Assembly (NCBI GenBank): GCA_019694575.1
Contig: JAIBBR010000012.1
Coordinates: 1 to 64,000, forward strand
Origin: Myxococcaceae bacterium
GTDB taxonomy: Bacteria; Myxococcota; Myxococcia; Myxococcales; Myxococcaceae
Reading direction: 5' to 3'
DNA length: 64,000 bases
Shown: one piece after another, positions 44,816-52,389 of the stretch
Numbering within the stretch: position 1 is the first letter of the stretch
Layout: each line of letters starts with the position of its first letter
Program-made: the position numbers and the translations under genes
Notes under the pieces: model-generated
The model's input: the letters and a program-made list of their open reading frames with translations, nothing else
What the model was told of the DNA's origin: nothing
The model's database searches: none

Positions 44816-44844
44816 ATTATATATCAAAGATATGTCTTTAACCT
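44816..44844 (-). promoter_or_regulatory. AT-rich promoter and operator-like repeat before the HTH gene
   Basis: On the minus strand a perfect TATAAT lies at 44821-44816. The -35 region (AGGTTA, 44844-44839, 17-base spacer) is a poor match. An inverted repeat, AAAGA and TCTTT around four bases (44826-44839), fills the spacer and could be an operator, perhaps for the HTH protein itself. The block is strikingly AT-rich against its surroundings. Confidence 0.5.
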
Positions 44845-44873
44845 ATCACTAGTGGGTGGGCGATAGGCCTACC

Positions 44874-46307
44874 TCAACCTCCAGTAGGGGTCTCGCCTTC
44901 AGCGTCAGCGTCGATTCCGTAGTCTTTGAGTTTGTACAGCAGTGCACGATGACTGATCTCAAGCAGCTCGGCCGCGCGGGTGCGGTTGCCCTTCGTTTGC
45001 CGCAGCGCAGCCCGAATGAACGTCTCTTCGAGCTGATGCATGGCGCGCTTGAGCGAAAAGTTCACCGCTTGCGGTTGCGGCACCAGCGGCACGCCTTGCG
45101 CCGACAACAATGGTTCGCTTTTCGCGGCCCACAGTTTCTCAGGCAATGACTCGGGCAGCAGCGTCTCGCCCTCGCAGAGCAGCACTGCGCGCTCCATCGC
45201 GTTTTCGAGCTCGCGCACATTGCCCGGCCAAGCGTAGGCAGTCATCAACGCCATCGCGTCGGGGCCAATGTGGGTGACCGGCTTCTCACGGTTCAGCTCA
45301 CGGTTGAACCGTTGAATGAAGCTCATGGCCAAGAGCGAAATGTCTTCTTTGCGTTCACGCAGCGGAGGAATGCGCAGGGTGAGAACATTGAGCCGAAAAT
45401 AAAGGTCTTCGCGAAACTCGCCGCGCTCCACCATTTTCGACAGGTCGCGCAAGCTCGCCGCCACCACGCGCACGTCGACTTTTTCGGCCTTGTTGTCGCC
45501 GACGGGGCGAATTTCTCCCTCTTGCAGAAAGCGCAGCAGCTTGACCTGCGACGCATGGGGCAGCTCGCCGATTTCGTCTAAGAAAACGGTGCCGGCGTCA
45601 GCCTCGGCGAGAAGCCCGCGCTTGGCAGTGCGGGCGTCGGTGAACGCTCCACGCGCATGGCCAAACAATTCAGACTCAATCAACCCCGCGGGAATCGCTC
45701 CGCAATTGACGGTGACAAACCCCATCGTTGCACGCGGTGACAGCTCATGAATCGCACGTGCGACGAGCTCCTTGCCCGTTCCTGACTCTCCGCTGATCAA
45801 CACGGTGGTCGCCACCGGAGCGACTTTCTGAATCTGCTTGTGAATCGACTTCAGGCTCTCGCTTTGCCCGAGCAAATGCCGCAGCGGCTCACTGCCGCCA
45901 TGCTTGGCTTTGAGGCGTCGGTTCTCTTGCAACAGGCGCAGCCGCTCTTCGGCCTTGCGCAGCACCAACACCACTTCTTCGGGCTTGAAGGGCTTCTGTA
46001 TGTAGTCGAACGCTCCCGCGGCAACGACTTCGAGCGCCTGATCAGCCGTGCCGTACGCGCTCATCACCAAAAATGTAATGTCCGGCCAAAGCGAGACGGC
46101 CGTTTTCAGCAACGTCATGCCGTCGACCTTGGGCATGCGCACGTCAGAAACCACCACGTCGTACGGCCGCGCCGAGAGCTCCTTGAGCGCTTCTTCGCCA
46201 TTTTCGACCGCGCGCACTTCGTAGCCTTTGTCTTTCAGCACCAAGCTGAGCACGTGACGAATCGAGGCTTCGTCGTCGACGATCAATATGGAGCGAAAAG
46301 CGGCCAT
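44874..46307 (-). CDS. pilR2: NtrC-family response regulator (PilR2/Nla23-like)
   Basis: 477 residues: receiver domain with phospho-acceptor Asp55 (DVVVSDVRMP), AAA+ domain with Walker A GESGTGKE (173-180) and Walker B VFLDEIGE (241-248), and a C-terminal FIS-type helix-turn-helix (GNRTRAAELLEISHRALLYKLKDYGI). The sigma-54 contact loop reads GAFTDA (220-225) instead of GAFTGA. Position next to pilS2 matches the Myxococcus PilS2/PilR2 pair, on which the name rests. It would activate sigma-54 promoters if the variant loop still works; targets unknown. Confidence 0.88.
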   Translation of the reverse strand: MAAFRSILIVDDEASIRHVLSLVLKDKGYEVRAVENGEEALKELSARPYDVVVSDVRMPKVDGMTLLKTAVSLWPDITFLVMSAYGTADQALEVVAAGAFDYIQKPFKPEEVVLVLRKAEERLRLLQENRRLKAKHGGSEPLRHLLGQSESLKSIHKQIQKVAPVATTVLISGESGTGKELVARAIHELSPRATMGFVTVNCGAIPAGLIESELFGHARGAFTDARTAKRGLLAEADAGTVFLDEIGELPHASQVKLLRFLQEGEIRPVGDNKAEKVDVRVVAASLRDLSKMVERGEFREDLYFRLNVLTLRIPPLRERKEDISLLAMSFIQRFNRELNREKPVTHIGPDAMALMTAYAWPGNVRELENAMERAVLLCEGETLLPESLPEKLWAAKSEPLLSAQGVPLVPQPQAVNFSLKRAMHQLEETFIRAALRQTKGNRTRAAELLEISHRALLYKLKDYGIDADAEGETPTGG

Positions 46308-46358
46308 GGCGTGTGCACGCGCTTGAAAAAAAAAGATCAGCGCGCCCGGCGCATCATC

Positions 46359-47471
46359 TCATGGCAACGGCAAGGTCAGCCGAAATTGTGCCCCGCCGGT
46401 GGGGGCGTTACCGGCCTGTAGCTCGCCCGACATGCCGTGCGCCAAGTGCAGCGAGACCGCCAAACCCAACCCGGTGCCCTTGCCTGCTGACTTGGTGGTG
46501 AAAAAAGGCTCGAAAACGCGGGGCAAAACATCAAAAGGAATGCCCGGCCCCTCGTCGTGTACTTCAATGTACGCCTTGCCCATTTCGGCGATCACCCGGC
46601 CGCGCACGGTGATTTGCCCTTTTCCATTGAGCGCCTGCGCGGCGTTGAGCAGCAGGTTGATCAAAATTTGCGACACTTGCCCCGCTTCACCCCGCACGAA
46701 AAGCCCCGGCTCGATGTCGACGTCGACGTGCACCGGCCCGAAATCAGGGCCCTTGGTCAACATGCGCACCACCGAATCGACGAGGCTCTGCACCTCGAGC
46801 GGCCCTGCCTTGCCGCGCGACGGCTTACCGAGCTCGAGCAGCGAGCGAACAATGTCGTCGATGCGCTGCACTTCTCCCTCGATGCGGTTCACCAAGTCGG
46901 GCACGTCAGCGCCGCTGCTCTTGGAGCGGATCAGCGAAAGATACCCAAGAATTCCCGAAAGGGGGTTGCCCACTTCATGTGCCACGCCGGCAGCGAGTTT
47001 GCCGACGGTGGCCAACCGGTCAGCAGACACCAGCTCGGTCTGCGCGCGAATCAGCTTTTCATTCGCTTCTTTGAGTTGCACCACATTGTGCGCGGTCAGC
47101 GCTTGCTCTGTCTTCAGAGCGAGCGCCATTTGGGCCACGGCTTCTTGCAGACGAGACACCAGCGGTCCGCCTTGGCGAAACACCACTTCGGCATCGAGCC
47201 GGCCCAACTGCTCAATCGCTTTTTCCAAATGCGTCAATGGCCGACCCACGAGCCAAGTGAGTACGCCATAGGTCATGGCGCTCAGCATCACCACGTCGAG
47301 CCCCAGAAAGAAGGGCAACACACCGTTGATTCGATTGAGCACCGGTGCGCCCGGCGCCGAGCGGCTCAGCGTTTCGATTAAATTTTCGAGCACCGGCTGC
47401 AACGTGAGCCAGCACACGCCGGTGCCGAGCAAGCCCACCATCAGCGACACGAGCGCAATTCGAAAACGCAC
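46359..47471 (-). CDS. pilS2: Sensor histidine kinase (PilS2-like)
   Basis: 370 residues from GTG 47471. Two membrane helices (residues ~5-25 and ~52-75) flank a short periplasmic loop, then a HAMP-like/coiled linker. The phospho-accepting His165 is in AGVAHEVGNPLSG, and an HATPase domain follows with N box LLLNAAQAL and G boxes VHDEGPGIP and GKGTGLGLAVS. It should sense an envelope signal and phosphorylate the regulator encoded directly downstream (44874). Starts 14 bases after pilI, where pilD is usually found. Confidence 0.88.
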   Translation of the reverse strand: MRFRIALVSLMVGLLGTGVCWLTLQPVLENLIETLSRSAPGAPVLNRINGVLPFFLGLDVVMLSAMTYGVLTWLVGRPLTHLEKAIEQLGRLDAEVVFRQGGPLVSRLQEAVAQMALALKTEQALTAHNVVQLKEANEKLIRAQTELVSADRLATVGKLAAGVAHEVGNPLSGILGYLSLIRSKSSGADVPDLVNRIEGEVQRIDDIVRSLLELGKPSRGKAGPLEVQSLVDSVVRMLTKGPDFGPVHVDVDIEPGLFVRGEAGQVSQILINLLLNAAQALNGKGQITVRGRVIAEMGKAYIEVHDEGPGIPFDVLPRVFEPFFTTKSAGKGTGLGLAVSLHLAHGMSGELQAGNAPTGGAQFRLTLPLP

Positions 47472-47485
47472 GGCCAGAGCATCGC

Positions 47486-48256
47486 CTACCGAAAGTCACG
47501 ACGCTCGAAAATGACCACCGTGCCGATCATCAAGGCGATGCTGTAAGCGAGGGCATAGACAATGGAGGCACCTAAATCACTCCATGCCACGGGGCTCGCG
47601 TAGGCCGCCTGCACCTTCAGATCGAGGCGGTCTAAGTTAGGGAGCGCGTAATAAATGGCTTTACCCACCCACTGCACGAGCTGAACATCAGAACGTGATG
47701 CGTGCCGGTAAATGTCGCCACTCAAGTGACCGGCGAAGAACAACCCGCTCACGACGACGGCCGCTACGGTTTGCCCACTGAAACTCGAAAAGAAAAACCC
47801 CAGGCAACTCAAAACCAGCAGCTCGAAATAGAGCGCGATGATCGCCGCGATGATCGGTTGCGTCACCGGTGAGCGCAGCAGCACCAATTCTGCCGCGAAG
47901 ACCAACGACATCACCACGGTGAGTATCGCCAGGGTGAGCATGTTGCCCCCCAGACGACCCACCAGATAAAGCCCGCGCGAAATGGGTTTCGAGACCACCA
48001 TGAAGATGGTGCGCCGTTCAATTTCACGCGGGACCAACGCACTCGACAAAAAGATGGCCAGAAAGACGAGCATCAAGCTCATCGACCCCAAGCCCACGTC
48101 GGTGTTGACGCGGTCGAAGGTCATCACCGTGACCTCCATTGCCAGCTGTGTCGAGAAGAGAAGCACCAACGCAAAAGCGGCCACCACCACGGTGACCCGG
48201 TTGCGCCGCGCTTCGCGGTAGCCGTTCCAAATCAGCGCCCAGAGTGAGCCGATCAA
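47486..48256 (-). CDS. pilI: ABC-2 type permease PilI
   Basis: 256 residues with six membrane segments of the ABC-2 permease type (YREARRNRVTVVVAAFALVLLFS at the start, SLMLVFLAIFLSSALVPREIERRTIFMVVSKPISRGLYLVGR in the middle). The EIERRTIFMVVSKPISR block is typical. With the ATPase PilH and protein PilG it forms the accessory ABC system that Myxococcus needs for pilus assembly. The transported substrate is unknown. It overlaps pilH by four bases. Name based on gene order. Confidence 0.87.
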   Translation of the reverse strand: MIGSLWALIWNGYREARRNRVTVVVAAFALVLLFSTQLAMEVTVMTFDRVNTDVGLGSMSLMLVFLAIFLSSALVPREIERRTIFMVVSKPISRGLYLVGRLGGNMLTLAILTVVMSLVFAAELVLLRSPVTQPIIAAIIALYFELLVLSCLGFFFSSFSGQTVAAVVVSGLFFAGHLSGDIYRHASRSDVQLVQWVGKAIYYALPNLDRLDLKVQAAYASPVAWSDLGASIVYALAYSIALMIGTVVIFERRDFR

Positions 48257-49179
48257 CTGAAGGTACCTCCCACTTTGGTTTCGGCCTGCTGTAGCGCATT
48301 CATAAACAAATCTTCGAGCGTGAAGCGAATGGGCTGAATTCGTGTCACCCGGCCTTGCAGCCGCTGTGTGGCACCGATGAATGCCTGCAAGTCTTGATCA
48401 GTGACCCGCACCCACAAACGCTCAGAAATTTCTTGTTTCAGCTCGTGGTTCACCCCGACCGACGAGAGCTGTTCTTTCGACAGGCCTTCAACCGCCACCT
48501 CGAGCACCGGCACTTGGCTCGAGAGCAGCTCAGACACCTTGCCTTCTTGCACTTTTTTGCCCGCCACCAAGACCGCGAGCCGATCGCACAGGGTCTCGGC
48601 GTCGCTGATGATGTGGGTGCAAAAAAGCACGGTGGTGCCTTGGCTGCGCTGCTCCAAAATGATGTCGCGCATCAACCGGCGGCCGAGCGGGTCTAACCCT
48701 GAGGTTGGCTCATCGAGAATCAACAACCGCGGCTTGTTGATCAGCGCCTGCGCCAAGGCGATGCGCTGCACCATGCCTTTCGAATAGCGACGCACCTGCA
48801 GTTTGGCGGCGTTGCTCATTTCAACCGCGCCGATGACTTCTTTCACCCGCGTGTCGAGCGCTTGCCCCGAAAGGCCCAGCAACTTGCCTGCGAGCCGAAC
48901 GAATTCTTCGCCGCTCAGGTACTCGTACGGCATTGGGTTTTCGGGCAAAAAACCCACTTGAGAACGCGCTTCACGTTTCGCCGCTTCAGTGCCGAAAATA
49001 CGCACTGTGCCCGAAGAAGGTCTCACCAAATTCATCAAGATCTTGATGGTGGTCGACTTGCCTGCACCGTTGGGGCCGAGCAGGCCAAAAATCTGCCCGG
49101 GTTCAATGACCAACTCGAGCCCCTGTAACGCAAGCACGTTCTTATTGAGGAAAAAGCCGAGTCGATAGGTCTTGCTCAA
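48253..49179 (-). CDS. pilH: ABC transporter ATPase PilH
   Basis: 308 residues from TTG 49179. Walker A GPNGAGKST, the Q loop VGFLPENPMPYEYL, a signature motif reading RRYSKGMVQRIALAQAL, and Walker B LLILDEPTSGLDPLGRR are seen, with a C-terminal domain typical of ABC-2 exporters. The TTG start begins inside the usual (L)SKTYRLGF strand and has no ribosome-binding site. AAGGAG at 49228-49223 sits seven bases before an in-frame ATT (49215), which would add SEQASAIWASG, so the true start may be there. It energises PilI. Confidence 0.92.
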   Translation of the reverse strand: MSKTYRLGFFLNKNVLALQGLELVIEPGQIFGLLGPNGAGKSTTIKILMNLVRPSSGTVRIFGTEAAKREARSQVGFLPENPMPYEYLSGEEFVRLAGKLLGLSGQALDTRVKEVIGAVEMSNAAKLQVRRYSKGMVQRIALAQALINKPRLLILDEPTSGLDPLGRRLMRDIILEQRSQGTTVLFCTHIISDAETLCDRLAVLVAGKKVQEGKVSELLSSQVPVLEVAVEGLSKEQLSSVGVNHELKQEISERLWVRVTDQDLQAFIGATQRLQGRVTRIQPIRFTLEDLFMNALQQAETKVGGTFS

Positions 49180-49212
49180 CCCAGACGCCCAAATCGCTGA
49201 TGCTTGCTCAGA

Positions 49213-49228
49213 AATGAGTGCACTCCTT
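49213..49228 (-). promoter_or_regulatory. Ribosome-binding site with possible ATT start for pilH
   Basis: AAGGAG (49228-49223) overlaps the pilG stop codon. It has perfect spacing (seven bases) to ATT 49215-49213, in frame with pilH. No ATG, GTG, CTG or TTG lies in that frame before TTG 49179. The GTG that overlaps the AAGGAG opens only a 15-codon frame. Confidence 0.45.
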
Positions 49229-50103
49229 CACTGTGCCGGCGGCTGAAAATTCATCGGACTTTTGGGGTCGTCAAATAACTGGAGACGGGCTCTGGCGGCC
49301 GAAGAGTGAGACAGGCCGTCGTCACCCAAAAACAACTGGCCCCCCATCGGGTCTTCTGGAACCGAGGGCAAGTCACCTTCGGCCACCAGCTGCGACAACA
49401 ACGTTGGGGTGATGCCGTTTCGTGCTTTGAATTTCGCTACCGCGGCGTCGATTTGCGTCAAGCGTTGCTCGAGAACGATTTCTTTTTCTCGCCTTTCGTA
49501 GGTTTCGCGCTCCTCGTCGTCATGCGCATTGGCCCGCATTTGCCGCACAAAAACCAACGCCGCGTCGAAGTCGCCTTCATGCGCCATGATGCGCGACGCC
49601 AACGGCGCGACAAAGGCCGGTACATCGGGCCGACGCGCGAGTTGGGCCAAGAGCTTCGCTGCTTTTTCACGGTTGCCCACGTAAAGCAGCTCGTTCTGGG
49701 CAAGGTACAGCATCAACTTTGAGTTATCGGGAAAAGCCTTGAGACCTTTCTCAAGCAGACGGCTGCTCAATTCGGCATTGAGCCACCCACGATCGCGTTG
49801 GGTGGGCACGTTGAGCGCGGTGTACCAGTACACCAGGTAAAAGTCGGGGTCGATGCTGGTGACCAGATCGCCCAGCTCGTAAATCAATAGCCCTTCTTGG
49901 CTCGACCGCGGGTCGCCCGAAACATTGATCAACCGCAACCAATAGGTGGTGGCCGTGAGCATTTGCTCGAACCGGCCCACGGTTCGCAGAAACTGAGGGT
50001 TGGGCAGTGTCGCTGCTCCCGGCGCCGCCACGCGGAGTTGCGGTGGCGCGCTCAAGAACGCGATAACCATCACGGCAGCGAGAACGGCAGCAAGGCGAAC
50101 CAT
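49228..50103 (-). CDS. pilG: Pilus accessory protein PilG
   Basis: Start placed at ATG 50103 (MVRLAAVLAAVMVIAFLSAPPQ), with AAGG upstream; a TTG at 50133 is in frame but lies inside the terminator T-tract region. About 291 residues. One N-terminal membrane helix or uncleaved signal is followed by helical, TPR-like repeats (LAQNELLYVGNREKAAKLLAQLARRPDVP) in the periplasm and a C-terminal region reading VPEDPMGGQLFLGDDG, like pilin-type GspG ends. Name rests on order pilA-pilG-pilH-pilI. It works with the PilHI transporter. Confidence 0.83.
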   Translation of the reverse strand: MVRLAAVLAAVMVIAFLSAPPQLRVAAPGAATLPNPQFLRTVGRFEQMLTATTYWLRLINVSGDPRSSQEGLLIYELGDLVTSIDPDFYLVYWYTALNVPTQRDRGWLNAELSSRLLEKGLKAFPDNSKLMLYLAQNELLYVGNREKAAKLLAQLARRPDVPAFVAPLASRIMAHEGDFDAALVFVRQMRANAHDDEERETYERREKEIVLEQRLTQIDAAVAKFKARNGITPTLLSQLVAEGDLPSVPEDPMGGQLFLGDDGLSHSSAARARLQLFDDPKSPMNFQPPAQ

Positions 50104-50122
50104 TTTCGAGCCTTGAAAAGAC

Positions 50123-50165
50123 CACAAAAACAAACAGAGTGGGCCTTTTTTGAAGGCCCACTCTG
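50123..50165 (-). terminator. Intrinsic terminator/attenuator between pilA and pilG
   Basis: Perfect 13-base inverted repeat (CAGAGTGGGCCTT and its complement at 50153-50165 and 50135-50147) with a five-base loop, followed on the minus strand by TTTGTTTTTGTGG. It starts 34 bases after the pilA stop. Only 20 bases separate the T-tract from the pilG ATG, too few for a promoter, so pilGHI transcripts probably arise by readthrough. Confidence 0.85.
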
Positions 50166-50198
50166 CGATGAAGCAACTACAGCGAAGTGCGGCCTAAA

Positions 50199-50828
50199 TT
50201 ACGGGCAGCTGACGTCGTTGTAGGTGTTGTACGCGGTACCCGCCGGGTTGTTCGCGGCCTCGAAGCAGGTGCCGACCACGAAGGTAGCGTTGTACGACGA
50301 CATCAACCACGAGTCGATCGACGAGTCGTTGTCAGCATTGCCCAACGCCAAGGCGCTGAAGCCACCGACCGCGGTCGGTTGAACTTCGGCTTGCGTCGCG
50401 AGAGCGGTGTTACCCAGCGGAGGCGCGGGAAGAACAGCGCTGGCGGTGGCATCGACAGCCGGTTGAGCGGTAGAGCCCGCGAAGCGAAAAGTGTCGACTT
50501 CAATGCAGGTCGCGGTACCGGTGTTGCCAGGGGCCGTCAGGTTACGCGTTTCCCACACGCACGCAGGGTCCATGCGAATGGCGTAACGGTTACCGCGCTC
50601 AGGCGAGAAACCGATAGTGCCCATCAGCGAGCTGTAAGTGTCTTTCTCGGCGAAGTACGTCTTCTGCGCCGTAAAGAGCGACTTCAAATTGGTCTTCGCC
50701 TCGCCTTGCTTCGAGCGCGCCTGGAACTTGATGAAGTTAGGAATCGCGATCGCCGCCAAGATGCCGATAATCGCCACGACGATCATCAGCTCGATGAGGG
50801 TAAAGCCTTTTAGCTTCCGCTTGGTCAT
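50199..50828 (-). CDS. pilA: Major type IV pilin PilA
   Basis: 209 residues from ATG 50828, with AGGAG six bases before; the frame also opens upstream to 50888 but that is the leader region. Class III leader MTKRKLKG, cut before Phe9: FTLIELMIVVAIIGILAAIAIP, with the essential Glu5 of the mature pilin. The helix is followed by KFQARSKQGEAKTNLKSLFTAQKTYFAEKDTY. The globular part has Cys residues, including a C-terminal pair (VVGTCFEAANNP...VSCP). Processing needs a prepilin peptidase that is not encoded in this locus. A sigma-54 promoter and a terminator isolate the gene. Confidence 0.96.
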   Translation of the reverse strand: MTKRKLKGFTLIELMIVVAIIGILAAIAIPNFIKFQARSKQGEAKTNLKSLFTAQKTYFAEKDTYSSLMGTIGFSPERGNRYAIRMDPACVWETRNLTAPGNTGTATCIEVDTFRFAGSTAQPAVDATASAVLPAPPLGNTALATQAEVQPTAVGGFSALALGNADNDSSIDSWLMSSYNATFVVGTCFEAANNPAGTAYNTYNDVSCP

Positions 50829-50884
50829 TTGTACTCCTGGTGATGGGTAAAGGTGACCTTCAGTTCGGGTCAGTCCACGCTTCT

Positions 50885-50898
50885 GCAACGTTGGGACC
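50885..50898 (-). promoter_or_regulatory. Sigma-54 promoter of pilA
   Basis: Minus strand GG (50898-50897), ten bases, then GC (50886-50885). The -12 element reads TTGCA as in the consensus. Transcription would start near 50873, leaving a ~45-base leader with AGGAG before the pilA ATG. This fits PilR-dependent pilA expression known from Myxococcus. Confidence 0.75.
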
Positions 50899-50973
50899 GC
50901 GCGGTATTCTGGCAGCGCGTTTCAGCAATTCAAGTTCTTATCGATGTCCTACCTGGGTCACCCTTGACCGTGC

Positions 50974-51001
50974 ACTGACGTTTTTCGTCAGTTGACTGAC
51001 G
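50974..51001. promoter_or_regulatory. CTGACG repeats, candidate PilR enhancer site
   Basis: ACTGACG and CGTCAGT (50974-50980, 50986-50992) form a perfect inverted repeat around TTTTT, and a third CTGACG lies at 50996-51001. They sit about 75-105 bases upstream of the pilA -24 box, the usual distance for NtrC-type activator sites. No T-tract follows on the pilR strand, so this is not a good terminator. Confidence 0.55.
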
Positions 51002-51030
51002 CAGAACGTACCGCGCTCTTTTGTCTACAA

Positions 51031-52389
51031 TCACTCCAGGCCATGTTTGGCCAGCCTGTAGCGAAATGACCTGAACGACAATCCGAGCAGTTCAGCAGCC
51101 CGGCCTTTCACGCCACCCGCTTGACGCAGCGCTTCTTTCAAGTAGCGGCTTTCGGCTTCGTCCAAAAAACGTTCCAACGAGAAGGCACCCGAGAGCGAAA
51201 TGTGCGGTTGACCCGACGACGTTTCGACTTCGCCCCGCAGCGCAGGAGGCAGGCTCTCTGGCTTCACCTCGTCTCCACTCGAGAGCGTGGCCGCGCGTTC
51301 GACGATGTTGGCCAGCTGTCGCACATTGCCGGGAAAGTCGTACCTCGAGAGCAGATCAACCGTGTCGCTGACGAAGTGCAACCCAGGGCGCCCCAGCTCT
51401 TCAGCTGCGTCATTCAAGAAATGCTGCGCGAGAAGAGGAATGTCTTCGCGGCGCGCACGCAACGGCGGCACTTCAATGGTAATCACATTCAACCGGTAGA
51501 GCAGATCTTCTCTGAAGCGGCCGGCGGTGACTTCTTGCTCCAACACCTTGTTGGTCGCCGCCACGATGCGCGCTTCGAATTTCACTTCTTGCGTGCCCCC
51601 CACCGGCCGCAAGGTGCGCTCTTGGAGCACACGCAGCAACTTCACTTGAATCGCCGGCGAAATCTCACCGATCTCGTCAAGAAAGAGGGTGCCGCTTTGG
51701 GCCGCCACCAGCAAACCTTCGCGATCAGACGTGGCCCCCGTGTAAGCGCCCTTCACGTGACCAAAGAGCTCACTTTCGAGCACACCTTCAGCCAGCGCCG
51801 CGCAGTTGATCGCCATGAAAGGCCCGCCCGAACGGTCAGAGCGCGTGTGAATGGCGCGGGCCACCAATTCTTTGCCGGTGCCGCTCTCGCCGGTAATCAA
51901 CACCGTGCTGCGCGGTGAAGCCGCCACCTTGTCAATCAAACTCAACACTTGAGCCACGGCAGCGCTCTTGCCCACCATCGACGAAGCGCCCACCAGCGAC
52001 TGCCGCAGACGCAGGTTCTCACCGCGTATCTCTCGTTTCTCGAGCGCACGGGTGACCAGCAGCTTCAACTCAGCGTTATCGAAGGGCTTACAAATATAAT
52101 CGTAAGCCCCTTCACGCACCGCTTCGATGGCAGTGGCCGGCGTACCAAACGCGGTGATGATGATGACCTCGGGAGGAAACGGCAGTGCCCGCGCGACCTT
52201 CAACACCCGAAAGCCGGTATCACTACCCACCTTCAAGTCAGAAATGACCAAGTCAACTTCAGTGGTGGTGAGCGCGGTGAGCGCCCCTTCGACGGTGCCG
52301 TACACCTGCACGTCGTGCCCCCACTTGGCGAGCAGGAGCTCCAAGTACTCGCGCATCGAAAACTCGTCATCGACGATCAGTACGCGCAA
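51031..52389 (-). CDS. pilR: NtrC-family response regulator PilR
   Basis: 452 residues from TTG 52389, with GGAGGGG upstream. Receiver domain with phospho-acceptor Asp51 (DLVISDLKVG); AAA+ domain with Walker A GESGTGKE (167-174), sigma-54 loop GAYTGA (214-219, Tyr for the usual Phe) and Walker B LFLDEIGE (235-242); C-terminal FIS helix-turn-helix (GGVKGRAAELLGLSFRSFRYRLAKHGLE). It activates pilA through sigma-54. The start lies 23 bases inside pilS, so the two are translationally coupled. Confidence 0.95.
   Translation of the reverse strand: MRVLIVDDEFSMREYLELLLAKWGHDVQVYGTVEGALTALTTTEVDLVISDLKVGSDTGFRVLKVARALPFPPEVIIITAFGTPATAIEAVREGAYDYICKPFDNAELKLLVTRALEKREIRGENLRLRQSLVGASSMVGKSAAVAQVLSLIDKVAASPRSTVLITGESGTGKELVARAIHTRSDRSGGPFMAINCAALAEGVLESELFGHVKGAYTGATSDREGLLVAAQSGTLFLDEIGEISPAIQVKLLRVLQERTLRPVGGTQEVKFEARIVAATNKVLEQEVTAGRFREDLLYRLNVITIEVPPLRARREDIPLLAQHFLNDAAEELGRPGLHFVSDTVDLLSRYDFPGNVRQLANIVERAATLSSGDEVKPESLPPALRGEVETSSGQPHISLSGAFSLERFLDEAESRYLKEALRQAGGVKGRAAELLGLSFRSFRYRLAKHGLE

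Noticed and set aside
44842-44867. CCTATC/GATAGG inverted repeat after pilR2 as a terminator
   Set aside because: Six-base stem with a 14-base loop and no T-tract; too weak to call.
50829-50888. Upstream extension of pilA to 50888
   Set aside because: It would add 20 residues before the prepilin leader. The ATG at 50828 has AGGAG, and the extension overlaps the sigma-54 promoter.
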